A stretch of DNA of 64,000 bases from Photobacterium angustum. Its GTDB lineage: Bacteria; Pseudomonadota; Gammaproteobacteria; Enterobacterales; Vibrionaceae. Where the stretch lies: assembly GCF_003026365.1 (NCBI RefSeq), contig NZ_PYOM01000024.1, forward strand, positions 1 through 64,000, given 5' to 3'. Below are positions 8,967 to 17,036 of the stretch, piece after piece. The notes under the pieces are model-generated. The model ran no database searches and had not been told where the DNA came from. It saw nothing but the letters and a program-made list of their open reading frames with translations. The translations under genes were made by a program, and so were the position numbers. The stretch's first letter is position 1. Every line of letters begins with the position of its first letter.

Positions 8967-9692
8967 AACCATTTCCTTAAATTTTGATAAAAGTGTTTAT
9001 CGGTTTAGGGATATTTGAAATAAAAATTTCAAACACTAATACACTCTATTAAGTGAAGTACGAATAATTTTTTAATTTGATCACTATAAAGACCAACTTA
9101 TTTATCATCCAACAACTGAGTAAAAAAATTTAAAGCCTTTTAAGATAAAATAATAATATATCTTATTTAAGATAGACAAGAAATTGAGTTAAATTTCATA
9201 TTTTCTTATTTATGAGACACTTTCAAAAAATAAAGAAAGACGAAATAAAACATATTAAAACACATTGTTTATTTAATTTGAAAATGGTTTTTAAATTATC
9301 AAAATGCGACTTATTTTGATAAGAAATCACCATTCAATTAAATTTAGCAAAAATAATACCATTATTTCTGGTAGATACGGTATCACTATAAAGCACACCT
9401 AGTTATATTTTAAAAATGATTCTCAGTGCGATAGTAAAAGGCAATAACGTTTACCAATTAATTGAATATTGTTATTTCTGCTGAAGTGATGACTAATGAG
9501 TAGAAGAAAATTTCCCAACTATTAACTGGCACGTCGAAGTACCGATAATAGCCACAGTACTACTAAACTGATGTTTAGAAGATCACGTATCTCGTGCTTT
9601 CTTAGTATGAATTTGAGGCTATGCGAAGTGAAGTGAAGTGAAGTGAAGTAAAAGGATGAGGATCAACAGAGAATTTAAGAATATAACTGATA
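8967..9692. other. Long gene-free region upstream of the rhodopsin operon
   Basis: This AT-rich stretch of about 700 bases has no convincing reading frame on either strand. It must contain the rhodopsin operon promoter. I cannot assign a unique -35/-10 pair because of the base composition. It includes a small tandem repeat at 9625-9649. Confidence 0.5.
9625..9649. repeat. Five-copy tandem GAAGT repeat
   Basis: Five exact copies of the pentamer GAAGT lie in non-coding DNA. Such a tract can vary in copy number by slippage, but no promoter or gene is clearly attached to it. Confidence 0.8.
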
Positions 9693-9695
9693 AAT

Positions 9696-9722
9696 AAAAA
9701 GACCACTATTTCTAGCGGCCTT
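9696..9722 (-). terminator. Rho-independent terminator after the small minus-strand genes
   Basis: Read on the minus strand, an eight-pair stem (GGCCGCTA with TAGTGGTC, using G-U pairs) is closed by a GAAA tetraloop and followed by TTTTTATTT. It lies directly after the stop of the 41-residue gene, which supports that gene and the one before it as a transcribed unit. Confidence 0.8.
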
Positions 9723-9847
9723 TAAGGGCTATCCCACAATTTGCTCCAAACCATGCGATCATGTATATCTTCAATTCTTCTTCTAACCACACCTAAATGA
9801 TGTGCTTTTTTCAGCTCTTTTTTAGTTGTTTTTTGTCTATTTATCAT
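9722..9847 (-). CDS. Small basic protein, 41 residues
   Basis: A short frame overlaps the end of the upstream 67-residue gene by eleven bases and stops right at a terminator. The product is very basic and looks like a real protein: a Lys-rich start (KKELKKAHH), then VVRRRIEDIHDRMVW and an acidic-aromatic end. The RRRIEDI-type segment resembles small Vibrio proteins with an Arg-rich helix (PA3496-like), but the match is weak. There is no clear ribosome site, so translation may be coupled to the gene before it. Confidence 0.45.
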   Translation of the reverse strand: MINRQKTTKKELKKAHHLGVVRRRIEDIHDRMVWSKLWDSP

Positions 9848-10040
9848 TATTAACCCAAGCATTATTTTCTTTAGTCGCTAATAATTTACCGACAATATCT
9901 CTCAATTCAATTTTGACAGTAAAAAATGGAGCAAAAGAAGATGATGATACTTTCGCACCTCTTAAACATTTCATAAAAACAGTTTCAGATTTGATTATTT
10001 TATCTAAATCATTAATGTACATAATATTATATACTGACAT
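9837..10040 (-). CDS. Small hypothetical protein, 67 residues
   Basis: I do not recognise this product. The frame starts at an ATG with AGGA seven bases upstream, which favours it over the longer frame on the opposite strand, where no such site is seen. The protein is mixed-charge with no signal peptide or membrane segment. A central run of Ser (VSSSSFAPF) separates two short helical parts. It overlaps the 41-residue gene and shares its terminator. Confidence 0.5.
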   Translation of the reverse strand: MSVYNIMYINDLDKIIKSETVFMKCLRGAKVSSSSFAPFFTVKIELRDIVGKLLATKENNAWVNNDK

Positions 10041-10197
10041 TTATATTTCCTATTTATTTTAAGTTATTACTATAATTATTATTTAAGTATTATCTAAACT
10101 TCATAGAGAAATAATAGAAACAAATAGAATAATGATAAAAGCAATATTTTTAGTGTTCGATAATGGGCGGCAATAAAATGCTACCCTTTAGAAAGCC

Positions 10198-10410
10198 TTA
10201 TAAAGCAACGACATTTGAAGCTTGAAGACCCTCTTGACCTTGTTCGACATCAAAAGAAACCTTTTGACCATCCATCAATGTCTTAAAGCCTTCAGAAACG
10301 ATAGCTTGAAAATGTACAAATACATCTGCACCGCCATTGTCTTGGGTAATAAAACCAAAACCTTTATCTTCGTTAAACCATTTAACTAAACCAGTATTCT
10401 TATTAGACAT
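10198..10410 (-). CDS. Cold-shock domain protein (CspA family)
   Basis: A 70-residue single-stranded nucleic-acid chaperone with one cold-shock domain. RNP1 appears as KGFGFI and RNP2 as VFVHF, with the usual GLVKWFNEDKGFGFI start. The ATG at 10410 is chosen because AAGGG lies eight bases upstream and it gives the standard CspA length; a longer frame would add 12 atypical residues. More than 400 gene-free bases upstream leave room for the long structured leader common in cold-shock mRNAs, though I could not identify a cold box. Confidence 0.93.
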   Translation of the reverse strand: MSNKNTGLVKWFNEDKGFGFITQDNGGADVFVHFQAIVSEGFKTLMDGQKVSFDVEQGQEGLQASNVVAL

Positions 10411-10875
10411 AATGTGTCCCTTAAATAAATTCATAAAATATCGCAAATGCGAAGTACTAAGAGTCTGAATTATCGATGTGACGAAGAAGCTAAGGGAAAC
10501 ACAGAGGATGGCAACAATAACGAAGATATTCTGAGGGTTTTACTTTTACTTGATGTTTCATTAATAACTCTGAACAACAGAGCCATTACAGTAGAACACT
10601 AAATCGATAGGCTGTATACGTTTATTTTATCAAAAACCAAAAATAAAACTCAACCCAATGATTTTAATGACATTTATTAATTAAATTTATTTTTATATCT
10701 ATTATTTAAATAACCTGTACAATAGCCGATGCAAAACAACGATTAATTAAATATTCTATTAAAAAGCTTCTCTGTTTCTCTTCCATTTAATTCATCACAT
10801 CTATTCTGCAATATCTTTTCTTCATTACTGAGTTAGATGATTGTCTTTGCACTACACCTCTAATATAGCGAGATT
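10411..10875. other. Gene-free region between the cold-shock gene and a small gene
   Basis: These 465 bases separate two divergently transcribed genes. No reading frame is convincing. The region probably holds the csp promoter and leader on the minus strand and the promoter of the 68-residue gene on the plus strand. Confidence 0.5.
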
Positions 10876-11082
10876 ATGATGCGTAAATCTGGAAAGAAAC
10901 CTGGAAAAAAAATAAGAAAAAATGCTTTTGAAGATCGATTTGCTCTTATCGTTGAAGACTACCATAAAGCCAAAGAAGTGCTGGATTCCTTAATAGTAGG
11001 AACAACTGAACATAATAAACAACAGACGATATGTAATAACCTTTTTGCAAGCGCAGAACGCTGTATAAAATCAGGATCATAA
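10876..11082 (+). CDS. Small basic hypothetical protein, 68 residues
   Basis: Not recognised. The N-terminus is strongly basic (RKSGKKPGKKIRKN), followed by an amphipathic helical part with two Cys residues near the end. There is no signal peptide. It starts with tandem ATGs. It is the first of three small plus-strand genes before the sigma factor; spacings of about 110 and 95 bases make an operon uncertain. Confidence 0.5.
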   Translation: MMRKSGKKPGKKIRKNAFEDRFALIVEDYHKAKEVLDSLIVGTTEHNKQQTICNNLFASAERCIKSGS

Positions 11083-11193
11083 TAAAAATTAACTATCCTT
11101 TATTGTTACTACCTTTCAAAGCAGTAAGCTTCCTATCCACTCTCTTACAGCGTTTCAACATTAGACTGACTTTTACTTTTGAGTGCCGACACC

Positions 11194-11499
11194 ATGAAAC
11201 TAATGACTTTTCGATCTGAATGTATTTGCGGTACTGCGACTATCCCAGCCTTTTTGTCAAAGCTTGGTGTCAAAATTCACAAAGTAGAAATAGCTAATGA
11301 ACCTTCAAAAAAGGCCAAACAGCGCATGGGTGAAAAAGATGTTTACACGATAGAAGTACAAGATAACCACACGTTAGAAAGCTTACGAGAGCTAATGACA
11401 AAAGAGATAGAACAGGAAGGTATGTTTTTAAATCTACACAAATGCTACCAGACATTAAATCTTGGTATGTCGCCAGATGAAAGACATTTCAACAGCTAG
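11194..11499 (+). CDS. Small hypothetical protein, 101 residues
   Basis: Not recognised. The frame could begin at a TTG (11179), but the ATG at 11194 is more natural. The N-terminal part has ECICG followed by a hydrophobic stretch and VEIANEPSKKAKQRMGEKDVY, which reads as a small alpha/beta domain. It is predicted cytoplasmic, with no known motif. It lies between two other small unknown genes on the same strand. Confidence 0.5.
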   Translation: MKLMTFRSECICGTATIPAFLSKLGVKIHKVEIANEPSKKAKQRMGEKDVYTIEVQDNHTLESLRELMTKEIEQEGMFLNLHKCYQTLNLGMSPDERHFNS

Positions 11500-11593
11500 T
11501 GCGAAATTTATCTCTTAAACATTACCTTGCTCAATCAGCCAACCTCTACGTTTATTCATATCCCAAATAACGTATAAAATTTAAGGACAACCC

Positions 11594-11872
11594 ATGATTA
11601 CTATTAACCTTCGCCTACCGCATGGCAGCACTGAAGACTATCCCCAACAATTTATCGCTTACACGAAATCTGGTGCTTTTCTTCAAGATCTTGATGGTAC
11701 GAACAAAGTCACTATTCCCGCCTACAGCATACTATCCGTTATCCTAAAAGACGGTGCTTTCAGTACATCAATGAAAAAAGATTTGAAATTAACAGAGCCA
11801 ACAAAATTTAGCGATTACAAAGACTCGATGAAATTAATGGAAACAGCCGAGAAAAACAGTAAAGAACAATAA
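11594..11872 (+). CDS. Small hypothetical protein, 92 residues
   Basis: Not recognised. AAGGA is placed seven bases before the ATG, a good ribosome site. The first half looks beta-rich (TINLRLPHGSTEDYPQQFIA), and the C-terminal third is a charged helix ending in EKNSKEQ. It is predicted cytoplasmic. It ends 300 bases before the convergent sigma-factor gene. Confidence 0.55.
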   Translation: MITINLRLPHGSTEDYPQQFIAYTKSGAFLQDLDGTNKVTIPAYSILSVILKDGAFSTSMKKDLKLTEPTKFSDYKDSMKLMETAEKNSKEQ

Positions 11873-12170
11873 TATCGACAATACCAATCATTGAGATTAA
11901 CCAACGGCAACCATCAGGTAACCATTGGTCATCCATGCTTACTCCCCGCCGCTAAATAACCAATATACCCTTATCGGTATGGTAAATAATTACAACTTTG
12001 CAACGGATACGGATGGTTTTCCTTTTATTGTAACTGTACAAATACATGTCCGTTGTTTACTTCAGCACAAGGTATAACGAAAATATTACATAACTGCCAA
12101 CGTATATTTACTGCCACGACTAGATGAATAAAGCGCGTCAGTATATAGAGAGAACATCGCAATATTCATT

Positions 12171-13025
12171 CTATGCGGTAGCGGAAAATAACATATCGAA
12201 ATCGTAGTTATCATACGTCAAGTTCATTTTTAACCGTTCCAAAGATTTCGCCTGTAACTGTCTTACTCGCTCTCGGGTTATTCCAAGCGCAAGTGCAACT
12301 TCTTGTAATGTTTGAGGTTCATACCCCATCACTCCAAACCGACGACACAGAATCTCTCGCTCTCTTGGCTTTATTTTGTTTAATATGTCCTCGGCTAAAT
12401 TGACCATACTGTTTTCTTCTACAATATGAGAAGGTGACGGTATTTGTTCATCAACCACGAGGCTCGCGATGGTACCTGTACTTTCATCATCCCCAATGGT
12501 TTGATCTAATGAAACGATCTTTTGTTCATAAGAAAACAATGTTGAGATGTCATGAGTTTCTTTGTTGAGTTGTTGAGCTATATCTTCATGCGTTGGTTCA
12601 TGGTTTTGTTTTTTCATTAAATCTCGGTGTGTACGAAGCAACCCATTAATTTCTTTAGACACATGTACGGGTAAGCGAATGGTTCTATTTTGATTATGAA
12701 TAGCACGTTCAATGTTTTGTTTAATCCACCATGTAGCATAAGTTGAAAAGCGAAATCCTTTTTCTGGATCGAACTTTTCTACTGCAGTGATTAATCCCAA
12801 GTTACCTTCATCAATCATATCGCCTAATAATAAGTGTGCTGCACGATACTTTTTGGCAATACTCACTACTAATCTTAAATTCGATTCGATTAACTTTTCT
12901 TTGGCTTGATTATCGCCACGCAAGTATTTTCGACTGTAATGAATTTCATCCATTTTAGTGAGAAGTGGTTTACTAGATATTTCCTTCATGTATATACCGA
13001 TCATATCGATCTCGGTGTTTTTCAT
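12171..13025 (-). CDS. RpoS-like alternative sigma-70 factor (RpoQ-like)
   Basis: A group 2/3 sigma factor of 284 residues, shorter than RpoS (about 330) because it lacks the N-terminal extension. It begins with a region 1.2-like IYMKEISSKPLLT, then has region 2 (NLRLVVSIAKKY, GNLGLITAVEKFDPEKGFRF, STYATWWIKQ), region 3 and region 4 with the -35-reading helix LGITRERVRQLQ. These segments are closest to RpoS. Additional RpoS-like sigma factors, such as quorum-responsive RpoQ of Aliivibrio fischeri, are known in the family, so this is probably such a paralogue. That assignment is inference. The gene stands alone, with 450 gene-free bases upstream. Confidence 0.88.
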   Translation of the reverse strand: MKNTEIDMIGIYMKEISSKPLLTKMDEIHYSRKYLRGDNQAKEKLIESNLRLVVSIAKKYRAAHLLLGDMIDEGNLGLITAVEKFDPEKGFRFSTYATWWIKQNIERAIHNQNRTIRLPVHVSKEINGLLRTHRDLMKKQNHEPTHEDIAQQLNKETHDISTLFSYEQKIVSLDQTIGDDESTGTIASLVVDEQIPSPSHIVEENSMVNLAEDILNKIKPREREILCRRFGVMGYEPQTLQEVALALGITRERVRQLQAKSLERLKMNLTYDNYDFDMLFSATA

Positions 13026-13425
13026 TTAGTTTCCCTACTAATATAAGCATCACATACAAGTGCACATTATTAAAAATTAATAAATCTAGGCACCAGAATA
13101 ATATTCTCTGAAAGCACCTATTCATACTTAAATCACAGTACTATTGTGGCAACATTCTCTTTACCACACCAAGCAATGCCATTGCGGAATATAAAAACAC
13201 ATTCACAGAAAATATATCAATCAAATAAGTGTATTTGTGATTTTGATGCTAATAAGAAAACTTAAAAGCAAAAAAATCATAAATAAGATGGAATGGCACG
13301 ATTAATATTGCGGTAAAAATCACAACACATAAATATCGTGCTACAAACAAAAGTAAAAGTTCGATTCTAACATTATAGATTAACTATAACCCGCTTCTCA
13401 TACTCATCGAGTTATCTATCTTTAA
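13026..13425. other. Gene-free region upstream of the sigma-factor gene
   Basis: About 400 AT-rich bases contain no credible gene. The region should contain the sigma-factor promoter on the minus strand and ends in the terminator of the glycosidase gene. I see no clear LuxR, CRP or other operator. Confidence 0.45.
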
Positions 13426-13456
13426 AAATAAAAAGGCCATTCACAATGAATGACCC
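13426..13456 (-). terminator. Rho-independent terminator after the clan GH-D glycosidase
   Basis: On the minus strand a nine-pair stem (GGTCATTCA with TGAATGGCC, loop TTG) is followed by TTTTTATTTT. It lies 25 bases after the glycosidase stop. Confidence 0.85.
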
Positions 13457-13480
13457 TTAGACTTTTTATAGACTTAACAT

Positions 13481-15373
13481 TTAACTTGGCGTCGCTTCTA
13501 ATACAATTGTCTGTAACGGTTTTAGTGTCACAACAACAGGATGAGAGTAAGTTAACGGAATTGACTTATTTTCACCATAAGCTGTTGTTAACTTAAATTG
13601 ATCACTTACACCATTAGGTAACTCTAGGTCATGCTTAAGATCTAAGTAATAAGATTGACTATGATTAGATGGGTTTCTCAACGTCACTATCGACTTATCT
13701 TTTGACCAAGCCGCCCAGCCATAAACATCAAGGCTTGTTGGATCGTTGCCAACCCAGTGGCTGTCAAATAAGACATCTGTATTGTTTTTTGCCCAATTAG
13801 CAGCTGTTGCTAATACATCCCAGTTATTTTTCGTCAATAAGTCTGGGGTTATATATAACTCTTGAAGCTGCGTCCCTGTCGCAAAGTAACTCCAAACTTG
13901 ATCATTAAAGTCTTGTGCTGATTGCTTATCAAGATGTTTGGCATTTTTCGCATACACAATACCATGTAGCATCAACGAATTAAGTGGAAATAATGGACCT
14001 TTCTTAACAATAGAGCGGTAAGTTTCGGCATCACGATAGGTAATCCATTTTTGAACATCGCTTCCCTCCCCATAAAAGTTAATATCATCACCTTGGCGCC
14101 AGATAGAATCAGCATAGAACAACCACGATGGGGAAGCATTGGTACCTGTGGTTAAATTAATGAATAAGTCTTTATTGGCTTCCGACATATCATTTATTAA
14201 ATGAATGGCAGCATCAAAATCACTAGTAAACTTACTCCCTTCTATAACATTACTCGCATTTCCAGTGCCATCTAACTTAAACATACTGACATTTTGTTTG
14301 GAAATTAAATCAATAATTTTATTGTGGAAGTTCTCGTAATAATTAGGGCCAGATAAAGCAAACTTACCATTAATGGTTTCTAGCTTATTTTCTTTTGCAT
14401 GAGAAACACGCTCTTGAAGTGGGGTGTTATATCCTCCCCATGGTGATAACCAAACACCTAATTCAGCATTATACTTATGTGCCTTATCTTTAATTTTTGT
14501 AAAGCCATGAGGAAAGTTTTGACTAAAGTTCCATAATCCTGAGCGATCATCCCAGCCGTCATCCAACAAAAAACCACTCATAGCGACATGGCGCTTTTCA
14601 ATTAGTTCATGACCAAATTTTTCAATACGATCAAGAGCGTCAGCTTCATTATAATGCGTGAAAAAGCCTATATCTAACCATGAGTTATAATGCAGATACT
14701 GAGCATATGGACGCTTTCGCGTTAAATTAAGAAACTCGTTAAAGTTTCTTCTCAATTGTCCTTGTTCAAAAGTACTGATATAAGTTCGGCTTTGTAATGA
14801 AACATCCGTCCTAATTGGTAGTTTAGTAACGAGATTTTGCGTCACCCCCCCTTCATAAGCTCTTGTTGTCACTAATGGATTCTGAGGCGTAATAACGAAA
14901 TGATCACTGATTATTGGTGAACTCTCAATAGCACCATCAACAAATGGCGCTTGAGTGTGAAAAGGCAACAGCGTAATAGAATCAATTTTTTGAGGTGTAG
15001 ACTTAGCTTTTATACTAAAGTCATATGTTAAATATTTACCTTCGTGAAGAGCGAGTATATTCGTGACTTCAAAGTTCTTACTCGACATTGATATAGTAAT
15101 CTGATCACTCTTTTGAGTGATTTGATCAACAGTAAAATCGCTTGAATTTAATATATTATTGTCACTAATTTGAAGATAAAATAGGTTGTCAGTAGTAATC
15201 GTATCTTTTGTTTGTAAGTTTTCTATTTTTACATCCGTAAAATTCGCCTTGTCTCCAGATACTACAACATTTAAATTATCACTATGAAGCGTGAAGTCTT
15301 CGGCATAACTCATTTGACTACTTAATAATAATGCCATTGTTATAGTAGATAAAATAAATTTTCTATTATTCAT
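13481..15373 (-). CDS. Secreted glycoside hydrolase, clan GH-D (GH36-like alpha-glycosidase)
   Basis: A 630-residue exoenzyme with a signal peptide at residues 1-24 (ends SYAED). Residues about 25-210 form a beta-rich N-terminal domain. The TIM barrel starts near PYAQYLHYNSW (222-232) and carries LLDDGWDD (269-276), the substrate-binding type motif of GH27/GH36/GH31 enzymes. FKLDGTG has the likely nucleophile Asp368, and WRQGDD has the likely acid/base (429-430). A C-terminal beta domain follows. The likely substrate is an alpha-linked galactose or GalNAc; which one cannot be told from sequence alone. The DeoR regulator and GH20 enzyme next door suggest host-type glycan use. It has its own terminator. 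Confidence 0.78.
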   Translation of the reverse strand: MNNRKFILSTITMALLLSSQMSYAEDFTLHSDNLNVVVSGDKANFTDVKIENLQTKDTITTDNLFYLQISDNNILNSSDFTVDQITQKSDQITISMSSKNFEVTNILALHEGKYLTYDFSIKAKSTPQKIDSITLLPFHTQAPFVDGAIESSPIISDHFVITPQNPLVTTRAYEGGVTQNLVTKLPIRTDVSLQSRTYISTFEQGQLRRNFNEFLNLTRKRPYAQYLHYNSWLDIGFFTHYNEADALDRIEKFGHELIEKRHVAMSGFLLDDGWDDRSGLWNFSQNFPHGFTKIKDKAHKYNAELGVWLSPWGGYNTPLQERVSHAKENKLETINGKFALSGPNYYENFHNKIIDLISKQNVSMFKLDGTGNASNVIEGSKFTSDFDAAIHLINDMSEANKDLFINLTTGTNASPSWLFYADSIWRQGDDINFYGEGSDVQKWITYRDAETYRSIVKKGPLFPLNSLMLHGIVYAKNAKHLDKQSAQDFNDQVWSYFATGTQLQELYITPDLLTKNNWDVLATAANWAKNNTDVLFDSHWVGNDPTSLDVYGWAAWSKDKSIVTLRNPSNHSQSYYLDLKHDLELPNGVSDQFKLTTAYGENKSIPLTYSHPVVVTLKPLQTIVLEATPS

Positions 15374-15516
15374 TATATTACCCTAATTATATTTTTATAA
15401 AACCATATGTATTTTTAAGATGATTAGTTTCAATTAAACACAGCCACAATTAATAAAATAGATAAATTATGTATTTGTACATACATCTATTTAATCAATT
15501 AGTTTAAAATAAAAAT

Positions 15517-15534
15517 GAAATTAAGATCACAATT
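15517..15534 (-). promoter_or_regulatory. CRP-like half site upstream of the GH-D gene
   Basis: Read towards the glycosidase, the sequence is AATTGTGATCTTAATTTC. It contains the strong TGTGA half of a CRP site with a degenerate second half. A near-identical element lies upstream of the GH20 gene (16960-16980). Confidence 0.4.
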
Positions 15535-15722
15535 GTAAGCTTTTAAATTTATCAATAAAAAGTATCTATTCAATCAAAAGTGAAAGCCTTCTTCATAGAT
15601 CTACATTATAAAAATGCACTGAAATCAGTAAGTATTTTAAAGAAATGAAAGTTCTTTAAAAATAAATACTCGTTATACTTTCGATTTACGCACGGTTTAA
15701 CATCACATTTTTAATTTTTGTT
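15535..15722. other. Gene-free remainder of the gap between the GH-D gene and deoR
   Basis: Together with 15374-15516 this AT-rich DNA makes up the promoter region of the GH-D gene. There are no reading frames of note and no recognisable DeoR operator repeat. Confidence 0.4.
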
Positions 15723-15752
15723 ATTAAAATAAGGGAGCAATATGAGCTCCCT
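15723..15752 (-). terminator. Rho-independent terminator after the DeoR regulator
   Basis: On the minus strand, GGGAGC pairs with GCTCCC around a seven-base loop, followed by TTATTTT, 18 bases after the deoR-type stop. Confidence 0.75.
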
Positions 15753-15769
15753 ATAATGACTAATATGAG

Positions 15770-16540
15770 TTAATCAACAATCCGAACATCAATACCTTGG
15801 GTAGTAAGCTCGTTATAATAATCCTGCGGGATTCCACTATCTGTAATTAGCATATTCAATTGCTTTGGATGTGCTATCATACAAAAGCTCTGTCGGTTAA
15901 ACTTCGACGAATCAGTTACAGCAATAACATTTTGAGCAGCTTCAAGCATTTTTCGGTTTATATTAGCTTCAGCTTGATGAGGTGTTGTTATACCAAGAGA
16001 TTTATCAAAGCCATCGACCCCTAGGAAGAATGTATTAAAGTGATATTCAGACAATAACTCTTCTCCCATCGAACCACAAATGGAATAAGAGTTAGATCGC
16101 ATAAATCCACCGGTAAGCATCACGGATAAATTGTTTTTATTTGCAAGGTGATAGGCGATATTTATACCGTTCGTCATAACGACTAAATCGTTTTTATCAT
16201 CTAAATTTAGAGCAACTTGCTCAAGCGTAGAGCCGGAATCAAGAATAATTTTATCACCGTTATTGATAAGTGAAGCCGCATATTCACCTAGCTTAGCTTT
16301 GATTTTACATTGCATTTGTTTTTTTTCACCAAACGGGCGCTCAAAAACAAATTGACGATTTAATCTTGCCCCACCATAGCAACGTGTCAAACAACCTTTT
16401 CTTTCTAATCTATTAAGGTCATTACGAATCGTCACTTCAGATACCTTGTACTGTTGTGCAAAGTAGCTGACTTCTCCTCTTTGATTACTCTGAATATATT
16501 CTAAAATTTTTCTACGTCTTAAGTTAGTAATAGATTTCAT
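15770..16540 (-). CDS. DeoR-family transcriptional regulator (AgaR-like)
   Basis: A repressor-type regulator of about 256 residues. The N-terminal winged helix-turn-helix (RRRKILEYIQSNQRGEVSY, then VSEVTIRNDLNRLERKG) is followed by the DeoR sensor domain, with the phosphosugar-binding landmarks GDKIILDSGSTLEQ, NGINIAYHL, LTGG and VTDSSKF. Such regulators respond to phosphorylated sugars, for instance AgaR in GalNAc use. Its place between two secreted glycosidases suggests that it controls them. The ATG at 16540 is preferred over an in-frame TTG at 16552, although neither has a strong ribosome site. Confidence 0.88.
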   Translation of the reverse strand: MKSITNLRRRKILEYIQSNQRGEVSYFAQQYKVSEVTIRNDLNRLERKGCLTRCYGGARLNRQFVFERPFGEKKQMQCKIKAKLGEYAASLINNGDKIILDSGSTLEQVALNLDDKNDLVVMTNGINIAYHLANKNNLSVMLTGGFMRSNSYSICGSMGEELLSEYHFNTFFLGVDGFDKSLGITTPHQAEANINRKMLEAAQNVIAVTDSSKFNRQSFCMIAHPKQLNMLITDSGIPQDYYNELTTQGIDVRIVD

Positions 16541-17036
16541 ACCAAGCAACAACCGATAACTTATAGTTTTATTTTCCCACGGTTTAATATATACACAGTC
16601 TGCTATCGCTCATTATGGACAAGCTAAAACTAAAAGTATTTCTTTGCTACAAACGATATAAATTGACATACTTTTCGCCTATATTAAACATACACCTAAA
16701 ATACAGCCATCTACTTTGGATAACTTTCTTATCTGTATTTTATGTATTATTACATTATTAATATTAACGAGTATTAACAGATAAAAATTATAAATAATTT
16801 TATTGTTTTAAATCAAAAAACATATAAAAAAAGAGTGACTCCCATTCCACCACAGTTATCTAATCCAATAAAAAACATTAAATATAATTTTTATTTATGA
16901 TATTAAACTGAGTTTGATATTGGTTCAAAATTATCACAATTAATCTTATGATATATGTCATTGTGATCCTTATTCAAATTAATATATTCTTTATCCATTA
17001 GTCTTTAATAAGAAAATCACAAAAGGACTAATAATA
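16541..17036. other. Divergent promoter region between deoR-type gene and GH20 gene
   Basis: About 500 very AT-rich bases hold the two divergent promoters. The only element I can name is a CRP-like half site at 16960-16980. No reading frame is credible. Confidence 0.5.
16960..16980 (+). promoter_or_regulatory. CRP-like half site upstream of the GH20 gene
   Basis: The sequence ATTGTGATCCTTATTCAAAT starts 77 bases before the GH20 start. It shares the TTGTGATC[CT]T[AT]ATT core with the element before the GH-D gene, suggesting joint activation. Confidence 0.4.

Noticed and set aside
9826..10062. Plus-strand frame of 78 codons
   Set aside because: The opposite frame has a well-placed ribosome site and a downstream terminator; the plus frame has neither.
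11893..11930. Hairpin-like repeat after the third small gene
   Set aside because: The arms match only partly and no T-run follows; not strong enough to call a terminator.
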